Origin: Nostoc sp. CHAB 5715
Lineage (GTDB): Bacteria > Cyanobacteriota > Cyanobacteriia > Cyanobacteriales > Nostocaceae
DNA length: 8,206 nt
Reading direction: 5' to 3'
Assembly (NCBI RefSeq): GCF_020829685.1
Contig: NZ_JAIVFR010000249.1
Coordinates: forward strand, 1-8,206
Part shown: positions 1-6,544 of the stretch, piece after piece
How the letters are laid out: each line of letters starts with the position of its first letter
How positions within the stretch are numbered: position 1 is the stretch's first letter
The notes under the pieces: model-generated
Told to the model about the DNA's origin: nothing
What the model saw: only the letters and a program-made list of their open reading frames with translations
Database searches by the model: none
Position numbers and translations under genes: made by a program

Positions 1-1411
1 CTAAGCCGGAGCCATTATTTGCTGCTGCTGAGGCGTATTCATAAACTACTTGAGAAATACCGTGATAGCCAGTGTTGCTAATTCCAGATAGGGAGATGGG
101 ATAAGCCAAAGCGATCGCACTGGGAATCAAAATTAGAATTGGGTGAATCAACAGCACGACGCTGGCGAGGATGATTTCTCGCTTTTCAATTTTGCGTCCT
201 AAAAATTCTGGGGTGCGCCCTGCCATTAGTCCGGTTAGGAACACTGTGAGAATTAAGTAAATAAATAGGTAAGCTGTTCCAGTTCCCTGTCCACCCCAGA
301 TAATCTGAATAAATAAGTTGAAGAGAGTCGAAAATGTTCCTTGCGGCATCAAAGAATCATGCATCCCATTCACAGCACCAGACATAGTAGCGGTAGTCAT
401 AACTGCCCAAAATGCTGTTTGCGCCCAACCAAATCGAACTTCTTTACCTTCTAAATTGGGTTGTTCTAATCCAAAGGCGTTATTAACAAGGGGATTACCT
501 TGCAGTTCTCCCACGGCTGTCACTCCCACCAGAACTACAAAAATCACAAACACCATCCAGAAAAGTAACCAAGCTTGTTTGATGTTGTTGGCAAATATAC
601 CGTAGGTGTAAATCAAGGCTGCTGGTATAGAAATCATGGCGATCATTTCTATCAAGTTAGAAGCACCATTGGGATTTTCAAAAGGGTGAGCTGAGTTTAC
701 GCCAAAAAAGCCTCCGCCATTCTCGCCCAAAAGCTTGATCATTTCAAAGGATGCCACGGGGCCTCTGGCAATATATTGCGTTCCACCTTCTAAGGTTCTC
801 AGAACCAGAGTCTCTTTTAATGTTTGTGGTACACCTGTTACAAGTAAGGCGATCGCTCCAATAATCGAAATCGGCAGCAAGATTCGCGTAATTCCACGCA
901 CAAGATCGACGTAAAAGTTCCCCAATTTTCTCCCCGTCAACCCGCGAATAAAGGCAATTCCTACGGCTAACCCGGTGGCTGCGGAGGTGAACATCAAAAA
1001 GCTTAAAGCCGCTACCTGGCTAAAATAGCTTAAAGTTGTCTCACCAGCATAATGTTGCTGGTCGGTATTGGTAACAAAGGAAATGGTTGTGTGCAGTAAT
1101 ACATCCCATTTGGTAACACCGAAGCCGTTAGGATTCCAGGGCAAGAGTCTCTGAAAATATAACAGGAAATACACTGAAATACCCATGATTAGGTTGCTGC
1201 AAATTACAGCCTGGATATACTGCCAACCCGTCATATCATCTTTCCTGCGGACACCCGCTAGTACGAACATACTTCGCTCTATTGGGTTCATTAAAAAATC
1301 AAGCAGTGTTCTTTCTCCTAAGAAAACACGCGCTATGTATTTACCCAGTAACGGAGTGATTGCTATGACAATACACAGCGTTAAGCCAATTTGCAAAAAA
1401 CCTTGTACCAT
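1..1411 (-). CDS. kdpA: Potassium-transporting ATPase subunit KdpA (3' end beyond window)
   Basis: KdpA is the channel-like subunit of the KdpFABC pump in the cytoplasmic membrane; it binds and passes K+ while KdpB hydrolyses ATP. The 470 visible residues start at ATG 1411-1409 ([12 protein letters not shown]) and match the family from its first residue. All four selectivity-filter regions can be seen: [11 protein letters not shown] near residue 114, [17 protein letters not shown] near 231, [11 protein letters not shown] near 339, and SAAANNGSG near 461. Hydrophobic segments alternate with these throughout. About 90 residues are missing compared with the usual ~560, because the gene runs off the left edge; kdpB would be expected next, outside the window. 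No good Shine-Dalgarno sequence precedes the start. Known of the family: Anabaena kdp operons carry kdpA-B-G-C and a shortened KdpD lacking the kinase domain. The identification is secure; which kdp copy this is cannot be told. Confidence 0.97.
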   Translation of the reverse strand, partial: MVQGFLQIGLTLCIVIAITPLLGKYIARVFLGERTLLDFLMNPIERSMFVLAGVRRKDDMTGWQYIQAVICSNLIMGISVYFLLYFQRLLPWNPNGFGVTKWDVLLHTTISFVTNTDQQHYAGETTLSYFSQVAALSFLMFTSAATGLAVGIAFIRGLTGRKLGNFYVDLVRGITRILLPISIIGAIALLVTGVPQTLKETLVLRTLEGGTQYIARGPVASFEMIKLLGENGGGFFGVNSAHPFENPNGASNLIEMIAMISIPAALIYTYGIFANNIKQAWLLFWMVFVIFVVLVGVTAVGELQGNPLVNNAFGLEQPNLEGKEVRFGWAQTAFWAVMTTATMSGAVNGMHDSLMPQGTFSTLFNLFIQIIWGGQGTGTAYLFIYLILTVFLTGLMAGRTPEFLGRKIEKREIILASVVLLIHPILILIPSAIALAYPISLSGISNTGYHGISQVVYEYASAAANNGSGL

Positions 1412-1479
1412 ATATTTCGCGCTAAATTAAATTTAAGTCCTAGTAAGCCAATTCTTAGAAATAACAGATTTTGAGGAAT

Positions 1480-1506
1480 TTACTATTTTCAGCTATTACT
1501 ATTTTC
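1480..1506. repeat. 11-bp direct repeat upstream of kdpA
   Basis: TTACTATTTTC occurs at 1480-1490 and again at 1496-1506, a centre spacing of 16 bp (about one and a half helical turns). It lies 70-95 bp upstream of the kdpA start, where an activator or repressor site could be. The sequence is AT-rich, so chance or slippage is an equal alternative; no regulator is implied by sequence alone. Confidence 0.3.
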
Positions 1507-1620
1507 CAGATACTTGTTCAAGTTTTTGTTAAGAATATTTAATTTTTACTCATAGACCCTGCGATCTACAGACTATAACGATTTGACCCCGATTAGTCAG
1601 AATTGCTTGACTGAGATTAG

Positions 1621-1664
1621 CGATCGCCCCTATATATCTCCAATCACTGCATTAGGGGTGATCG
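1621..1664. repeat. Imperfect inverted repeat with HIP1 in one arm
   Basis: The arm CGATCGCCCCT (1621-1631) pairs with AGGGGTGATCG (1654-1664) at 10 of 11 positions, with a 22-base loop. Neither strand shows a T-run directly after the stem, so it does not look like an intrinsic terminator. It may be a repeat remnant or an operator; the function is unknown. Confidence 0.4.
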
Positions 1665-1850
1665 TGGCATTTTGGGAAAATTGTAGGTTAACCGCAAAGG
1701 CAATAGTCGCAAAATTGATTTGATTTCGCTTGTACCGGGTGGGTTAAAAATTAATTAAAAATTCTCTTTCGTATTAACAAGTATACAGTTCATTATATCT
1801 GTGCAAGAATGGCGATCACTGATCAAAATGACTTGCATTGAGCAATCAAA

Positions 1851-1878
1851 TGCGAGGTGCTGAAAATAACACCTCGCA
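1851..1878 (-). terminator. Probable intrinsic terminator of the RTX gene
   Basis: TGCGAGGTG (1851-1859) and CACCTCGCA (1870-1878) form a perfect 9-bp GC-rich stem with a 10-base loop. Reading along the minus strand it begins about 40 bases after the RTX stop codon, and the stem is followed by TTTGATT. The T-run is short, so efficiency is uncertain, but position and strand fit termination of the RTX transcript before kdpA. Confidence 0.6.
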
Positions 1879-1916
1879 ACACATACTGCTTAGTAATGGT
1901 AAAACGCTAAAGACGA

Positions 1917-3644
1917 TTAAACAACCACAAAATTGTTTTCGGTTAGTGACAATCCAGCTGATAATTCTGCAAATTTTACTTGAGTAAACCCAGATGCGCT
2001 ACCGTCAAGGTCAAAGAACAATCCACCTGTAATGTCGTTGTAGATAAATCGCTGACTGCTAGTGGTTGCAGATGTTCCGATCGTAAACTGATCCGCTTTG
2101 AGTGAAGGTGTTGACAACCCGCCACCAAAACCATCAGCTGATACCTGAATCAGGTCATTAGTGGCGTTGAAGTCATAAAGATTATCAATGCCTTCTTTGT
2201 AACTATTGAAAGCAAAGGTATCAGTATCATCCCCTCCATAGAGGCTGTCATTGCCATCGCCCCCAGAGAGTAGGTTATTGCCATATGAACCACTAGCAGT
2301 CAAGGTATCATTACCTGTACCACCGTTGAGGGTATTATTGCCTGATGATTGACTGGTGTAGTCAGTGTAACTACCTACTTGTAAGAGAGAAGAAATGTCT
2401 AGATAATCATCGCCATCGCCCCCAGAGAGCAGGTTATTGCCTGTTGAACCACTAGCATTCAAGGTATCGTTACCTGCACCACCTTTGAGGGTATTATTGC
2501 CAGATGAGAGATAGTAGAAGAAGTTGTCCTCGCTGGAAAAGACGGTTCTCACGTAGCCAGACGCGGAGAGAGAATCATTGCCATCGCCTCCAGAGAGCAG
2601 ATTATTGCCTGATGAAGAGTCAACATTTAAGCTATCGTCACCAGTACCACCATTGAGGGTATTATTACCCTTTGATTTCTTGTCATCCCTAAAAGAGATG
2701 CCTATGCCGGACGCGTAGCCAGAAGCGGAGAGAAAATCATTGCCATCGCCCCCAGAGAGCAGATTATTGCCTAATGAAGAGTCAACATTCAAGTTATCGT
2801 CACCAGCACCACCATTGAGGGTGTTTTTGCCAGATGAGCTAAAGGAGCGAAGAAAATCATTGCCATTGCCTCCAGAGAGCAGATTATTACCTGATGAAGA
2901 GTCAACATTCAAGATATCGTCACCAGCGCCACCGTTGAGGGTGTTATTCCCTGCACCACCCCTTAAAAGGTCGTTGCCACTCTTGCCGTCAATGATGTCA
3001 TCACCCCCCTGACCATTGATCACATCATCTGAGTTGTCAAAGCCGTTAACATTATTAGAGAGGTCATTAAGGAAGGTGACTGTGTTCTTGTTGAAGATAA
3101 TATTTTGGGTAGAGTTGGCATTGAAGACATCAAAGCTGTCCGTGATGCTAGTTTGCTCATAAAACAGGATATTGCCCAAATCTACACTGGCTCCTGTAGA
3201 TTTGCTGAGGTTATCTAGGTTTTCTAAGGCAAAGTTTTGCAGGGTAACTAGGCCACCATCTACCCCTGCAAAGGTGATTTCCAGATCGTTGCCATTCTGA
3301 GTCAGCAGCAGATTTTGGGCAGTCAAGCCATAGCCCTGGAATGTTAAGCCATCGCCCAAAAATATTAGGGTGTCCACTTCGGCAATGACTGCTGCTGTGG
3401 GGTTTGTTCCTTTACCTACTCCACCGAAATCGGTGATAGTGGTGATCCTATTATCACTGAAATAATAGTAATAGTAGTTGTATCTTACATCTATAACAAA
3501 TTTATCCTTGCCGCCTCCACCAGTCAAGGTGTCGTAGCCAAAGGAATCTGTAATGGTATCGTTGCCTGCTCTACCGTTAATAGTGTCGTCGTCGTAGCTG
3601 CCCACTAGAGTATCATTCCCGTTGGTTCCAATGATATCTGCCAT
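1917..3644 (-). CDS. RTX-type calcium-binding repeat protein, probably secreted
   Basis: This 575-residue acidic protein is rich in Gly, Asp, Asn and Ser and has no cysteine and no N-terminal signal peptide. RTX nonapeptides (GGxGxDxLx) occur near residues 5-48 and again from about 207 to 472; in known proteins these bind Ca2+ and fold into a beta-roll outside the cell. Residues 49-205 are a non-repeat region containing a Tyr-rich run (YNYYYYYF, 55-62). Within 232-470, GNNTL and GNNLL motifs alternate with a strict 20-residue offset, interrupted by three unlike loops. The tail (from about 476 to VVV) matches the C-terminal module of many cyanobacterial RTX proteins (RFIYNDITGGLFFDLDGS, then a hydrophobic end), which is thought to carry the type I secretion signal. 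No catalytic domain is recognisable, so the activity is unknown; a surface or matrix protein is an inference. The start is backed by AGGTAGG eight bases upstream. The gene has no HIP1 site. Confidence 0.9.
   Translation of the reverse strand: MADIIGTNGNDTLVGSYDDDTINGRAGNDTITDSFGYDTLTGGGGKDKFVIDVRYNYYYYYFSDNRITTITDFGGVGKGTNPTAAVIAEVDTLIFLGDGLTFQGYGLTAQNLLLTQNGNDLEITFAGVDGGLVTLQNFALENLDNLSKSTGASVDLGNILFYEQTSITDSFDVFNANSTQNIIFNKNTVTFLNDLSNNVNGFDNSDDVINGQGGDDIIDGKSGNDLLRGGAGNNTLNGGAGDDILNVDSSSGNNLLSGGNGNDFLRSFSSSGKNTLNGGAGDDNLNVDSSLGNNLLSGGDGNDFLSASGYASGIGISFRDDKKSKGNNTLNGGTGDDSLNVDSSSGNNLLSGGDGNDSLSASGYVRTVFSSEDNFFYYLSSGNNTLKGGAGNDTLNASGSTGNNLLSGGDGDDYLDISSLLQVGSYTDYTSQSSGNNTLNGGTGNDTLTASGSYGNNLLSGGDGNDSLYGGDDTDTFAFNSYKEGIDNLYDFNATNDLIQVSADGFGGGLSTPSLKADQFTIGTSATTSSQRFIYNDITGGLFFDLDGSASGFTQVKFAELSAGLSLTENNFVVV
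2235..2951 (-). repeat. Intragenic tandem repeats in the RTX gene (60-bp period with insertions)
   Basis: The DNA encodes ten motif starts: GNNTL-type at residues 232, 272 (GKNTL), 326, 382 and 435, and GNNLL-type at 252, 292, 346, 402 and 455. Every T-to-L step is exactly 20 residues (60 bp). The L-to-T steps are 20, 34, 36 and 33 residues because of extra loops of 14, 16 and 13 residues. Nucleotide identity between copies is high, for example the recurring GAAGAGTCAACATT on the plus strand, which indicates duplication of a two-motif unit and not merely protein-level convergence. Confidence 0.85.
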
Positions 3645-3652
3645 AATTTTTA

Positions 3653-3659
3653 CCTACCT
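3653..3659 (-). promoter_or_regulatory. Ribosome binding site of the RTX gene
   Basis: On the minus strand AGGTAGG lies eight bases before ATG 3644-3642. It is the clearest Shine-Dalgarno-like sequence in the window and supports the chosen start (MADIIGTNGND), which also fits the usual N-terminus of cyanobacterial RTX proteins. Confidence 0.5.
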
Positions 3660-3731
3660 AAATCGATTTTTTCAGTAACTTCAGTTGTCAATTTGCAGTT
3701 TGTGCTGTTTGAGGGCACAAATAACTTGGTT

Positions 3732-3857
3732 CCTTTCAAGGTGGTGAAATTTGGAACGAAGGTTGGTTATTTCAACTTTCAAAAAGCCCAAAATCTGAGC
3801 AGAGGATTCAAGATGGTAGCGCTGAAACAACGTATCTTCGTTTGTCACCTTGAAAGG
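3732..3857. repeat. Long imperfect inverted repeat (126 bp)
   Basis: The outer arms CCTTTCAAGGTG (3732-3743) and CACCTTGAAAGG (3846-3857) are perfectly complementary over 12 bp. Further in, AACGAAG (3755-3761) pairs with CTTCGTT (3836-3842), and GTTG and TTTCA blocks continue the pairing with bulges. The result is a long interrupted hairpin, like an eroded miniature element or a structured RNA. I saw no target-site duplication and no second copy in the window. Confidence 0.5.
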
Positions 3858-3890
3858 GCTAAGCTAATCAGCATTAGAGTTGCATAATCA

Positions 3891-3912
3891 GGGCGGGCAA
3901 GATGCCCAGCCC
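3891..3912. repeat. GC-rich hairpin GGGCGGGC-AAGAT-GCCCAGCCC
   Basis: Two GGGC/GCCC blocks stack into an 8-bp stem with a single bulged A at 3908 and the loop AAGAT. It stands out from AT-rich surroundings. I recall similar GGGCAAGATGCCC words as interspersed repeats between genes in Nostoc-like genomes, but cannot confirm copy number here. There is no T-run after it, so it is a weak terminator candidate. Confidence 0.5.
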
Positions 3913-3997
3913 ACAAGATATTGAGAGAATTTTGATATGCAAATTAGATGTGTTTTAGCTTAGTCCTACAGTTATACAGATTTTTAGTAAATCATAA

Positions 3998-5101
3998 ATG
4001 ACAATGTTAAGTCGATTATTGACTATGAAAGAAGCTATAAAGAAGCGTGGGGAGACGTATGGGCTAATAGCGATCGCCTTTGCTATGGTCATAGGCTTAG
4101 AATATTTGACACCACCTGAGTACGTATTTGGCTACCTTTACACAGGGACGATTTTGTTAGCAGATTCACGATTGAATCGGAGTGCTGTATTAGGGATCAC
4201 TCTTGCAGCTACAGGATTAACATTATTGAATTTATTTGTTCCCGAAGGAGAAATGATTAATTCCCCAACGTTGGCAAATAGGTTGATTGCAGTATTGGCG
4301 TTGATGGTAACGGGTTGGTTAAGCGATCGCAACCACCGCAATGAAGAAGCGATCGCTTATACGCAAGCACAATTACGCTCCCAAGAACAACTAGCTACCA
4401 TGCGTGAAGATTTTGTTTCTACCCTAACGCATGATTTGAAAACACCTCTATTAGGAGCAATTGAAACCCTGAAATATTTTCAAAATGAGCAATTTGGTGA
4501 AATCACGCCAATGCAAGCAAAAGTCTTACAAACAATGGCTCGTAGTCATCGGAGTACACTGCAATTAGTCCAAACGCTTTTAGATGTATACCGCAATGAT
4601 GCCGAAGGGCTGAAACTACAGTTATCACCTGTTAATTTGGCAACTGTGGCAGAGGAGGTAATCGCCACCCTGACTGAACTAGCGAAAACACGTCAGGTTT
4701 ATATTTCTCTCCACTATGGCGAATCAGATTTTCGCAGCTTTCTTTGGGTAAACGGCGATCCTTTGCAACTGGGGCGAGTCTTCACCAATCTCCTGAGTAA
4801 TGGCATAAACCATACCCCTCGTGGCGGTAAAGTAGAAGTAGTACTTGAAAGTTATTCTAGCGATCAAGTAGTAAAAATACTCGATACTGGTTCCGGCATT
4901 ACCGAAGAAGAGTTACCCCACTTGTTTGAAAGATTTTATCAAGGACATAGCGATCGCCACGTCTCAGGATCTGGACTAGGGCTTTATTTGACCAGGCAAA
5001 TTATTACCGCTCATGGAGGTACAATTTGGGCAGAGAATCGCTCACCACGAGGCGCACTGTTTGGTTTCCGACTCCCTGCTTGTCCACCACCGGGGAGATG
5101 A
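3998..5101 (+). CDS. Membrane-bound sensor histidine kinase
   Basis: The 367-residue protein has an N-terminal membrane domain with about four hydrophobic segments (roughly residues 22-38, 43-55, 62-81 and 92-108), then a charged, probably helical linker (109-135). The HisKA dimerisation domain follows, with the H-box THDLKTPL and phospho-acceptor His145. The ATPase domain shows the N-box NLLSNGINH (264-272), G1 box DTGSGI (296-301), F-box LFERF (309-313) and G2 box GSGLGL (324-329). All key residues are present, so it should be an active kinase. There is no periplasmic, PAS, GAF or HAMP domain, so the signal is probably sensed within or near the membrane. The regulator 212 bp downstream on the same strand is the likely partner. 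The start is uncertain: ATGs at 3998, 4004 and 4025 all lack a good ribosome site. The stop codon lies in the first word of the G-rich repeat that follows. Confidence 0.93.
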   Translation: MTMLSRLLTMKEAIKKRGETYGLIAIAFAMVIGLEYLTPPEYVFGYLYTGTILLADSRLNRSAVLGITLAATGLTLLNLFVPEGEMINSPTLANRLIAVLALMVTGWLSDRNHRNEEAIAYTQAQLRSQEQLATMREDFVSTLTHDLKTPLLGAIETLKYFQNEQFGEITPMQAKVLQTMARSHRSTLQLVQTLLDVYRNDAEGLKLQLSPVNLATVAEEVIATLTELAKTRQVYISLHYGESDFRSFLWVNGDPLQLGRVFTNLLSNGINHTPRGGKVEVVLESYSSDQVVKILDTGSGITEEELPHLFERFYQGHSDRHVSGSGLGLYLTRQIITAHGGTIWAENRSPRGALFGFRLPACPPPGR

Positions 5102-5190
5102 GGAGGGGGGGCAGGGGGAGCAGGGGAGGATGAGGGAGATGGGGGAGATGGGGGAGATGGGGGAGCAGGGGAGGATGAGGGAGATGAGGA
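5102..5190 (+). repeat. G-rich degenerate repeat between kinase and regulator (possible G-quadruplex)
   Basis: The plus strand is built of words such as GGGGGAGAT, GGAGCAGGGG and GAGGATGAGGGAGATG. A 24-bp segment at 5118-5141 recurs perfectly at 5163-5186. Seven runs of four or more G (from 5105-5111 to 5168-5171) lie within about 70 bases, meeting the usual rule for a G-quadruplex in the sense DNA strand and in a kinase-regulator transcript. The same words form the arrays inside priA. Short minus-strand open frames here are low-complexity shadows. Confidence 0.85.
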
Positions 5191-5204
5191 AGACAAGGCG
5201 AATA

Positions 5205-5316
5205 ACCAATGCCCAATGCCCAATGCCCAATGCCCAATGCCCAATGCCCAATGCCCAATGCCCAATGCCCAATGCCCAATGCCCAATGCCCAATGCCCAA
5301 TGACTAATGACTAATG
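5205..5316 (+). repeat. Heptanucleotide tandem array (16 units of CCCAATG type)
   Basis: One ACCAATG, thirteen perfect CCCAATG units (5212-5302) and two ACTAATG units follow each other in strict 7-bp register. This is the type of short tandemly repeated repetitive (STRR) sequence described from heterocystous cyanobacteria. Because 7 is not a multiple of 3, each frame cycles every 21 bases and can stay open; the minus strand gives runs of GIGHWAL, an artefact and not a gene. The final ATG of the array is the start codon of the response regulator. Confidence 0.95.
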
Positions 5317-5988
5317 ACAAAAATCTTACTTGTTGAAGATGATGAATTGTTTCGGCTTGGTCTGCGGATGCGGTTGCAACAAGAAACCACTTTGGAGATT
5401 GTCGCAGAGGCAGAAGATGGGGAACAAGCTGTAGAATTAGCAAATCGCTATCCCCTGGATTTGGTCTTGCTAGATATAGGTTTACCGGGGATTGGCGGGA
5501 TTGAAGCTTGTCGCCAAATCAAGCAGAAACACCCAAATTTACCAATTCTTGTTTTAACCTCTCGTTCTGAAAAACCCCTGATTTCGCGGTTAATTGCCGC
5601 CGGGGCCCAAGGTTACTGTCTCAAAGGTATTCCGGCTGAGTCTCTAATATTAGCAGTGCGATCGGTTGCAGCAGGGGCTTCTTGGTGGGATCAAACGGCA
5701 ACAACAGAAATTAGAGCAGCTTTTGAGGGCAATTCTACTACGCTGCTGCCTGCAAAAACTGAGGAATCTTTAGAAAATCCCCTAACCAAGCGGGAGCAAG
5801 AAATTTTGGCACTCGTAGCAACTGGCAAAAGCAATCAAGAAATTGCTGAAATTCTCTACATTGCCCCTGGTACAGTGCGGGTTCATGTCCATACTATTTT
5901 GCAGAAACTAGAAGTACGCGATCGCACTCAAGCCGCAGTTTTAGCTATCCAAAAAGGATTGGTAGCACCAGAATTGTTAATTAAGTAG
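5314..5988 (+). CDS. NarL/FixJ-family response regulator (receiver plus LuxR-type HTH)
   Basis: The 224-residue protein has a receiver domain (about 1-120) with the acidic pair Asp9/Asp10, phospho-acceptor Asp54 (LLDIGLPG), the conserved Thr82 and Lys104. A linker (about 121-153) leads to a LuxR-type helix-turn-helix (about 156-215: [22 protein letters not shown], then [14 protein letters not shown]), so it should bind DNA as a phosphorylated dimer. It follows the histidine kinase on the same strand and is its probable partner; target genes are not visible. The start at 5314 is fixed by an in-frame TAA at 5305-5307. This means the ATG is the last three bases of the heptamer array, and the bases upstream contain no Shine-Dalgarno sequence. 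No intrinsic terminator is evident directly after the stop codon. Confidence 0.95.
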   Translation: MTKILLVEDDELFRLGLRMRLQQETTLEIVAEAEDGEQAVELANRYPLDLVLLDIGLPGIGGIEACRQIKQKHPNLPILVLTSRSEKPLISRLIAAGAQGYCLKGIPAESLILAVRSVAAGASWWDQTATTEIRAAFEGNSTTLLPAKTEESLENPLTKREQEILALVATGKSNQEIAEILYIAPGTVRVHVHTILQKLEVRDRTQAAVLAIQKGLVAPELLIK

Positions 5989-6026
5989 ATTAAATATTCA
6001 AAGTTTAAAATTCAATCTTAAATACG

Positions 6027-6189
6027 TAGGACTTACGCATGAGTCATGGAATAACGAACCGCGAACGCGAGTGCGTCTTGTAGAGTTGGCACGAACGCGA
6101 GTGCGTCTCCAAGAGTTGGACACGTTCGCCCTTGGCGTCTCCGACAGGAGAAGGAATAAGAGTTGCAGAGAGTTTTTGCGTAAGTCCTG
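6027..6189. mobile_element. Small TIR element A (MITE-like, ~163 bp)
   Basis: The ends carry AGGACTTACGCA (6028-6039) and its exact complement TGCGTAAGTCCT (6177-6188). TACG flanks it on both sides (6023-6026 and 6190-6193), compatible with a short target duplication. The interior is too short for a transposase and holds two copies of a 30-bp repeat and a GC-rich segment. The left end (TAGGACTTACGCA) is identical to that of element C at 6591. A non-autonomous miniature element is the best reading; the parent family cannot be named from here. Confidence 0.7.
6062..6121. repeat. Two tandem 30-bp repeats inside element A
   Basis: CGAACGCGAGTGCGTCT occurs at 6062-6078 and 6092-6108, each followed by a diverged AGAGTTGG-containing tail, giving a 30-bp period. 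The following GGCGTCTCCGACAGGAG (6134-6150) resembles the same vocabulary. I recall GCGTCTCC words as common interspersed repeats in Nostoc-like genomes, which cannot be verified here. Confidence 0.7.
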
Positions 6190-6250
6190 TACGTTTGTAG
6201 TGAGGATTTTAGTCTTCAAATATTCAAGCACACTTTGTGCTTACTACAAA

Positions 6251-6344
6251 AGATATAGGAGTGAAAAAGAATTGTTTTGACGTAGCATTGCTACGTCAAG
6301 ACAAGGGTTCTAGATAACGCATATTTAATTTCACTCCTATGTCT
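6251..6344. mobile_element. Small TIR element B with internal hairpin (94 bp)
   Basis: The ends are complementary over 12 bp (ATAGGAGTGAAA at 6255-6266 with TTTCACTCCTAT at 6329-6340), extended outward by AGA/TCT after one mismatch. Inside, 6272-6286 pairs with 6290-6304 as a 15-bp stem with one G-T wobble and the loop ATT; its core is TTGACGTAGC/GCTACGTCAA. The nested arrangement would fold into a stem topped by a second hairpin. There is no coding capacity. TA dinucleotides sit near both ends, as in TA-targeting elements, but a target duplication is not demonstrable. Confidence 0.65.
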
Positions 6345-6376
6345 AGACCTATCAATCTTTTACCCTAAGTACAGCA

Positions 6377-6405
6377 TTTCATTAATTCGTAGCGAATTAA
6401 TGAAA
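6377..6405. repeat. Perfect 13-bp palindrome with 3-base loop
   Basis: TTTCATTAATTCG (6377-6389), the loop TAG and CGAATTAATGAAA (6393-6405) form a perfect stem. It lies 13 bases before the 21-bp array. The AT-rich stem ending in AAA/TTT could act weakly as a bidirectional terminator for the convergent genes, but it is far from both stop codons; an element remnant is equally possible. Confidence 0.6.
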
Positions 6406-6418
6406 GGCAATACCCTGC

Positions 6419-6544
6419 AATGCCAATGCGTCGGCTTACAATGCCAATGCGTCGGCTTACATTGTTAATGCGTCGGCTTACATTGTTAATGCGTCGGCTT
6501 ACATTGTTAATGCGTCGGCTTACAATGCCAATGCGTCGGCTTGC
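6419..6544. repeat. Six tandem 21-bp repeats in two variants (A-A-B-B-B-A)
   Basis: Each unit has a variable six-base head (AATGCC in type A, ATTGTT in type B) and the constant tail AATGCGTCGGCTTAC; only the sixth unit has one tail change (CTTGC). The units start at 6419, 6440, 6461, 6482, 6503 and 6524. A 21-bp period is two helical turns and seven codons, so one frame stays open as ATG-initiated MPMRRLT/LLMRRLT repeats (6420-6566, 48 codons). I do not call that frame a gene: there is no convincing ribosome site and the period alone explains it. Confidence 0.95.

Larger units (their letters stand above)
1412..1916. other. Intergenic region between kdpA and the RTX gene
   Basis: This 505-bp stretch is AT-rich and holds no convincing gene. 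It should contain the kdpA promoter, since a terminator-like hairpin separates kdpA from the RTX gene upstream of it on the same strand. I could not find a convincing -35/-10 pair. It contains an 11-bp direct repeat, an imperfect inverted repeat that includes a HIP1 site (1620-1627), and the terminator hairpin, each listed separately. A lone TAAGTCCTA at 1434-1442, about 20 bases before the kdpA start, matches the terminal 9 bases of the TIR element found at 6591-6913. Confidence 0.7.
3645..3997. other. Divergent intergenic region between the RTX gene and the kinase gene
   Basis: This 353-bp stretch separates divergent genes and should hold both promoters. On the minus strand TTGACA (3691-3686) is a perfect -35 word, but no matching -10 lies 16-18 bases away. 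On the plus strand TATACA near 3974 could be a -10 for the kinase gene, with no good -35. A 64-codon open frame at 3693-3887 crosses the inverted repeat and shows no coding signs. The inverted repeat and a GC-rich hairpin are listed separately. Confidence 0.6.

Noticed and set aside
318..605. 95-codon plus-strand frame opposite kdpA (and another at 1185-1430)
   Set aside because: The minus strand is unmistakably KdpA across the whole interval, with all four filter motifs.
1621..1664. Inverted repeat as an intrinsic terminator
   Set aside because: The loop is 22 bases, one mismatch interrupts the stem, and no T-run follows on either strand.
2740..3012. 90-codon plus-strand frame rich in Pro, Leu and Glu
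   Set aside because: It is the antisense shadow of the RTX repeats.
3686..3691. TTGACA as the -35 box of the RTX promoter
   Set aside because: The hexamer is perfect, but no acceptable -10 lies 16-18 bases downstream, so a promoter call is not supported.
3693..3887. 64-codon plus-strand open frame upstream of the kinase
   Set aside because: It crosses both arms of the long inverted repeat, has no ribosome site and no recognisable protein pattern; it is better explained as a chance frame.
5205..5302. CRISPR array
   Set aside because: The units are 7 bp and contiguous, with no spacers; the same holds for the 18- and 21-bp arrays.
5004..5443. Overlapping minus-strand frames reading GIGHWAL repeats and one plus-strand frame reading CPMPNAQ repeats
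   Set aside because: They arise from the heptamer and G-rich arrays, overlap two well-supported genes, and are low-complexity artefacts.
3998..5988. Kinase/regulator pair as a KdpD/KdpE substitute controlling kdpA
   Set aside because: The kinase lacks the KdpD sensor and USP domains, the regulator is NarL-type where KdpE is OmpR-type, and the RTX gene lies between; proximity alone is not enough.
5998..6280. 77- and 69-codon frames on opposite strands downstream of the regulator
   Set aside because: They run through element A and its 30-bp repeats; Arg-rich translations come from repeated GCGAACGCGAGTGCG words. No domain, no ribosome site.
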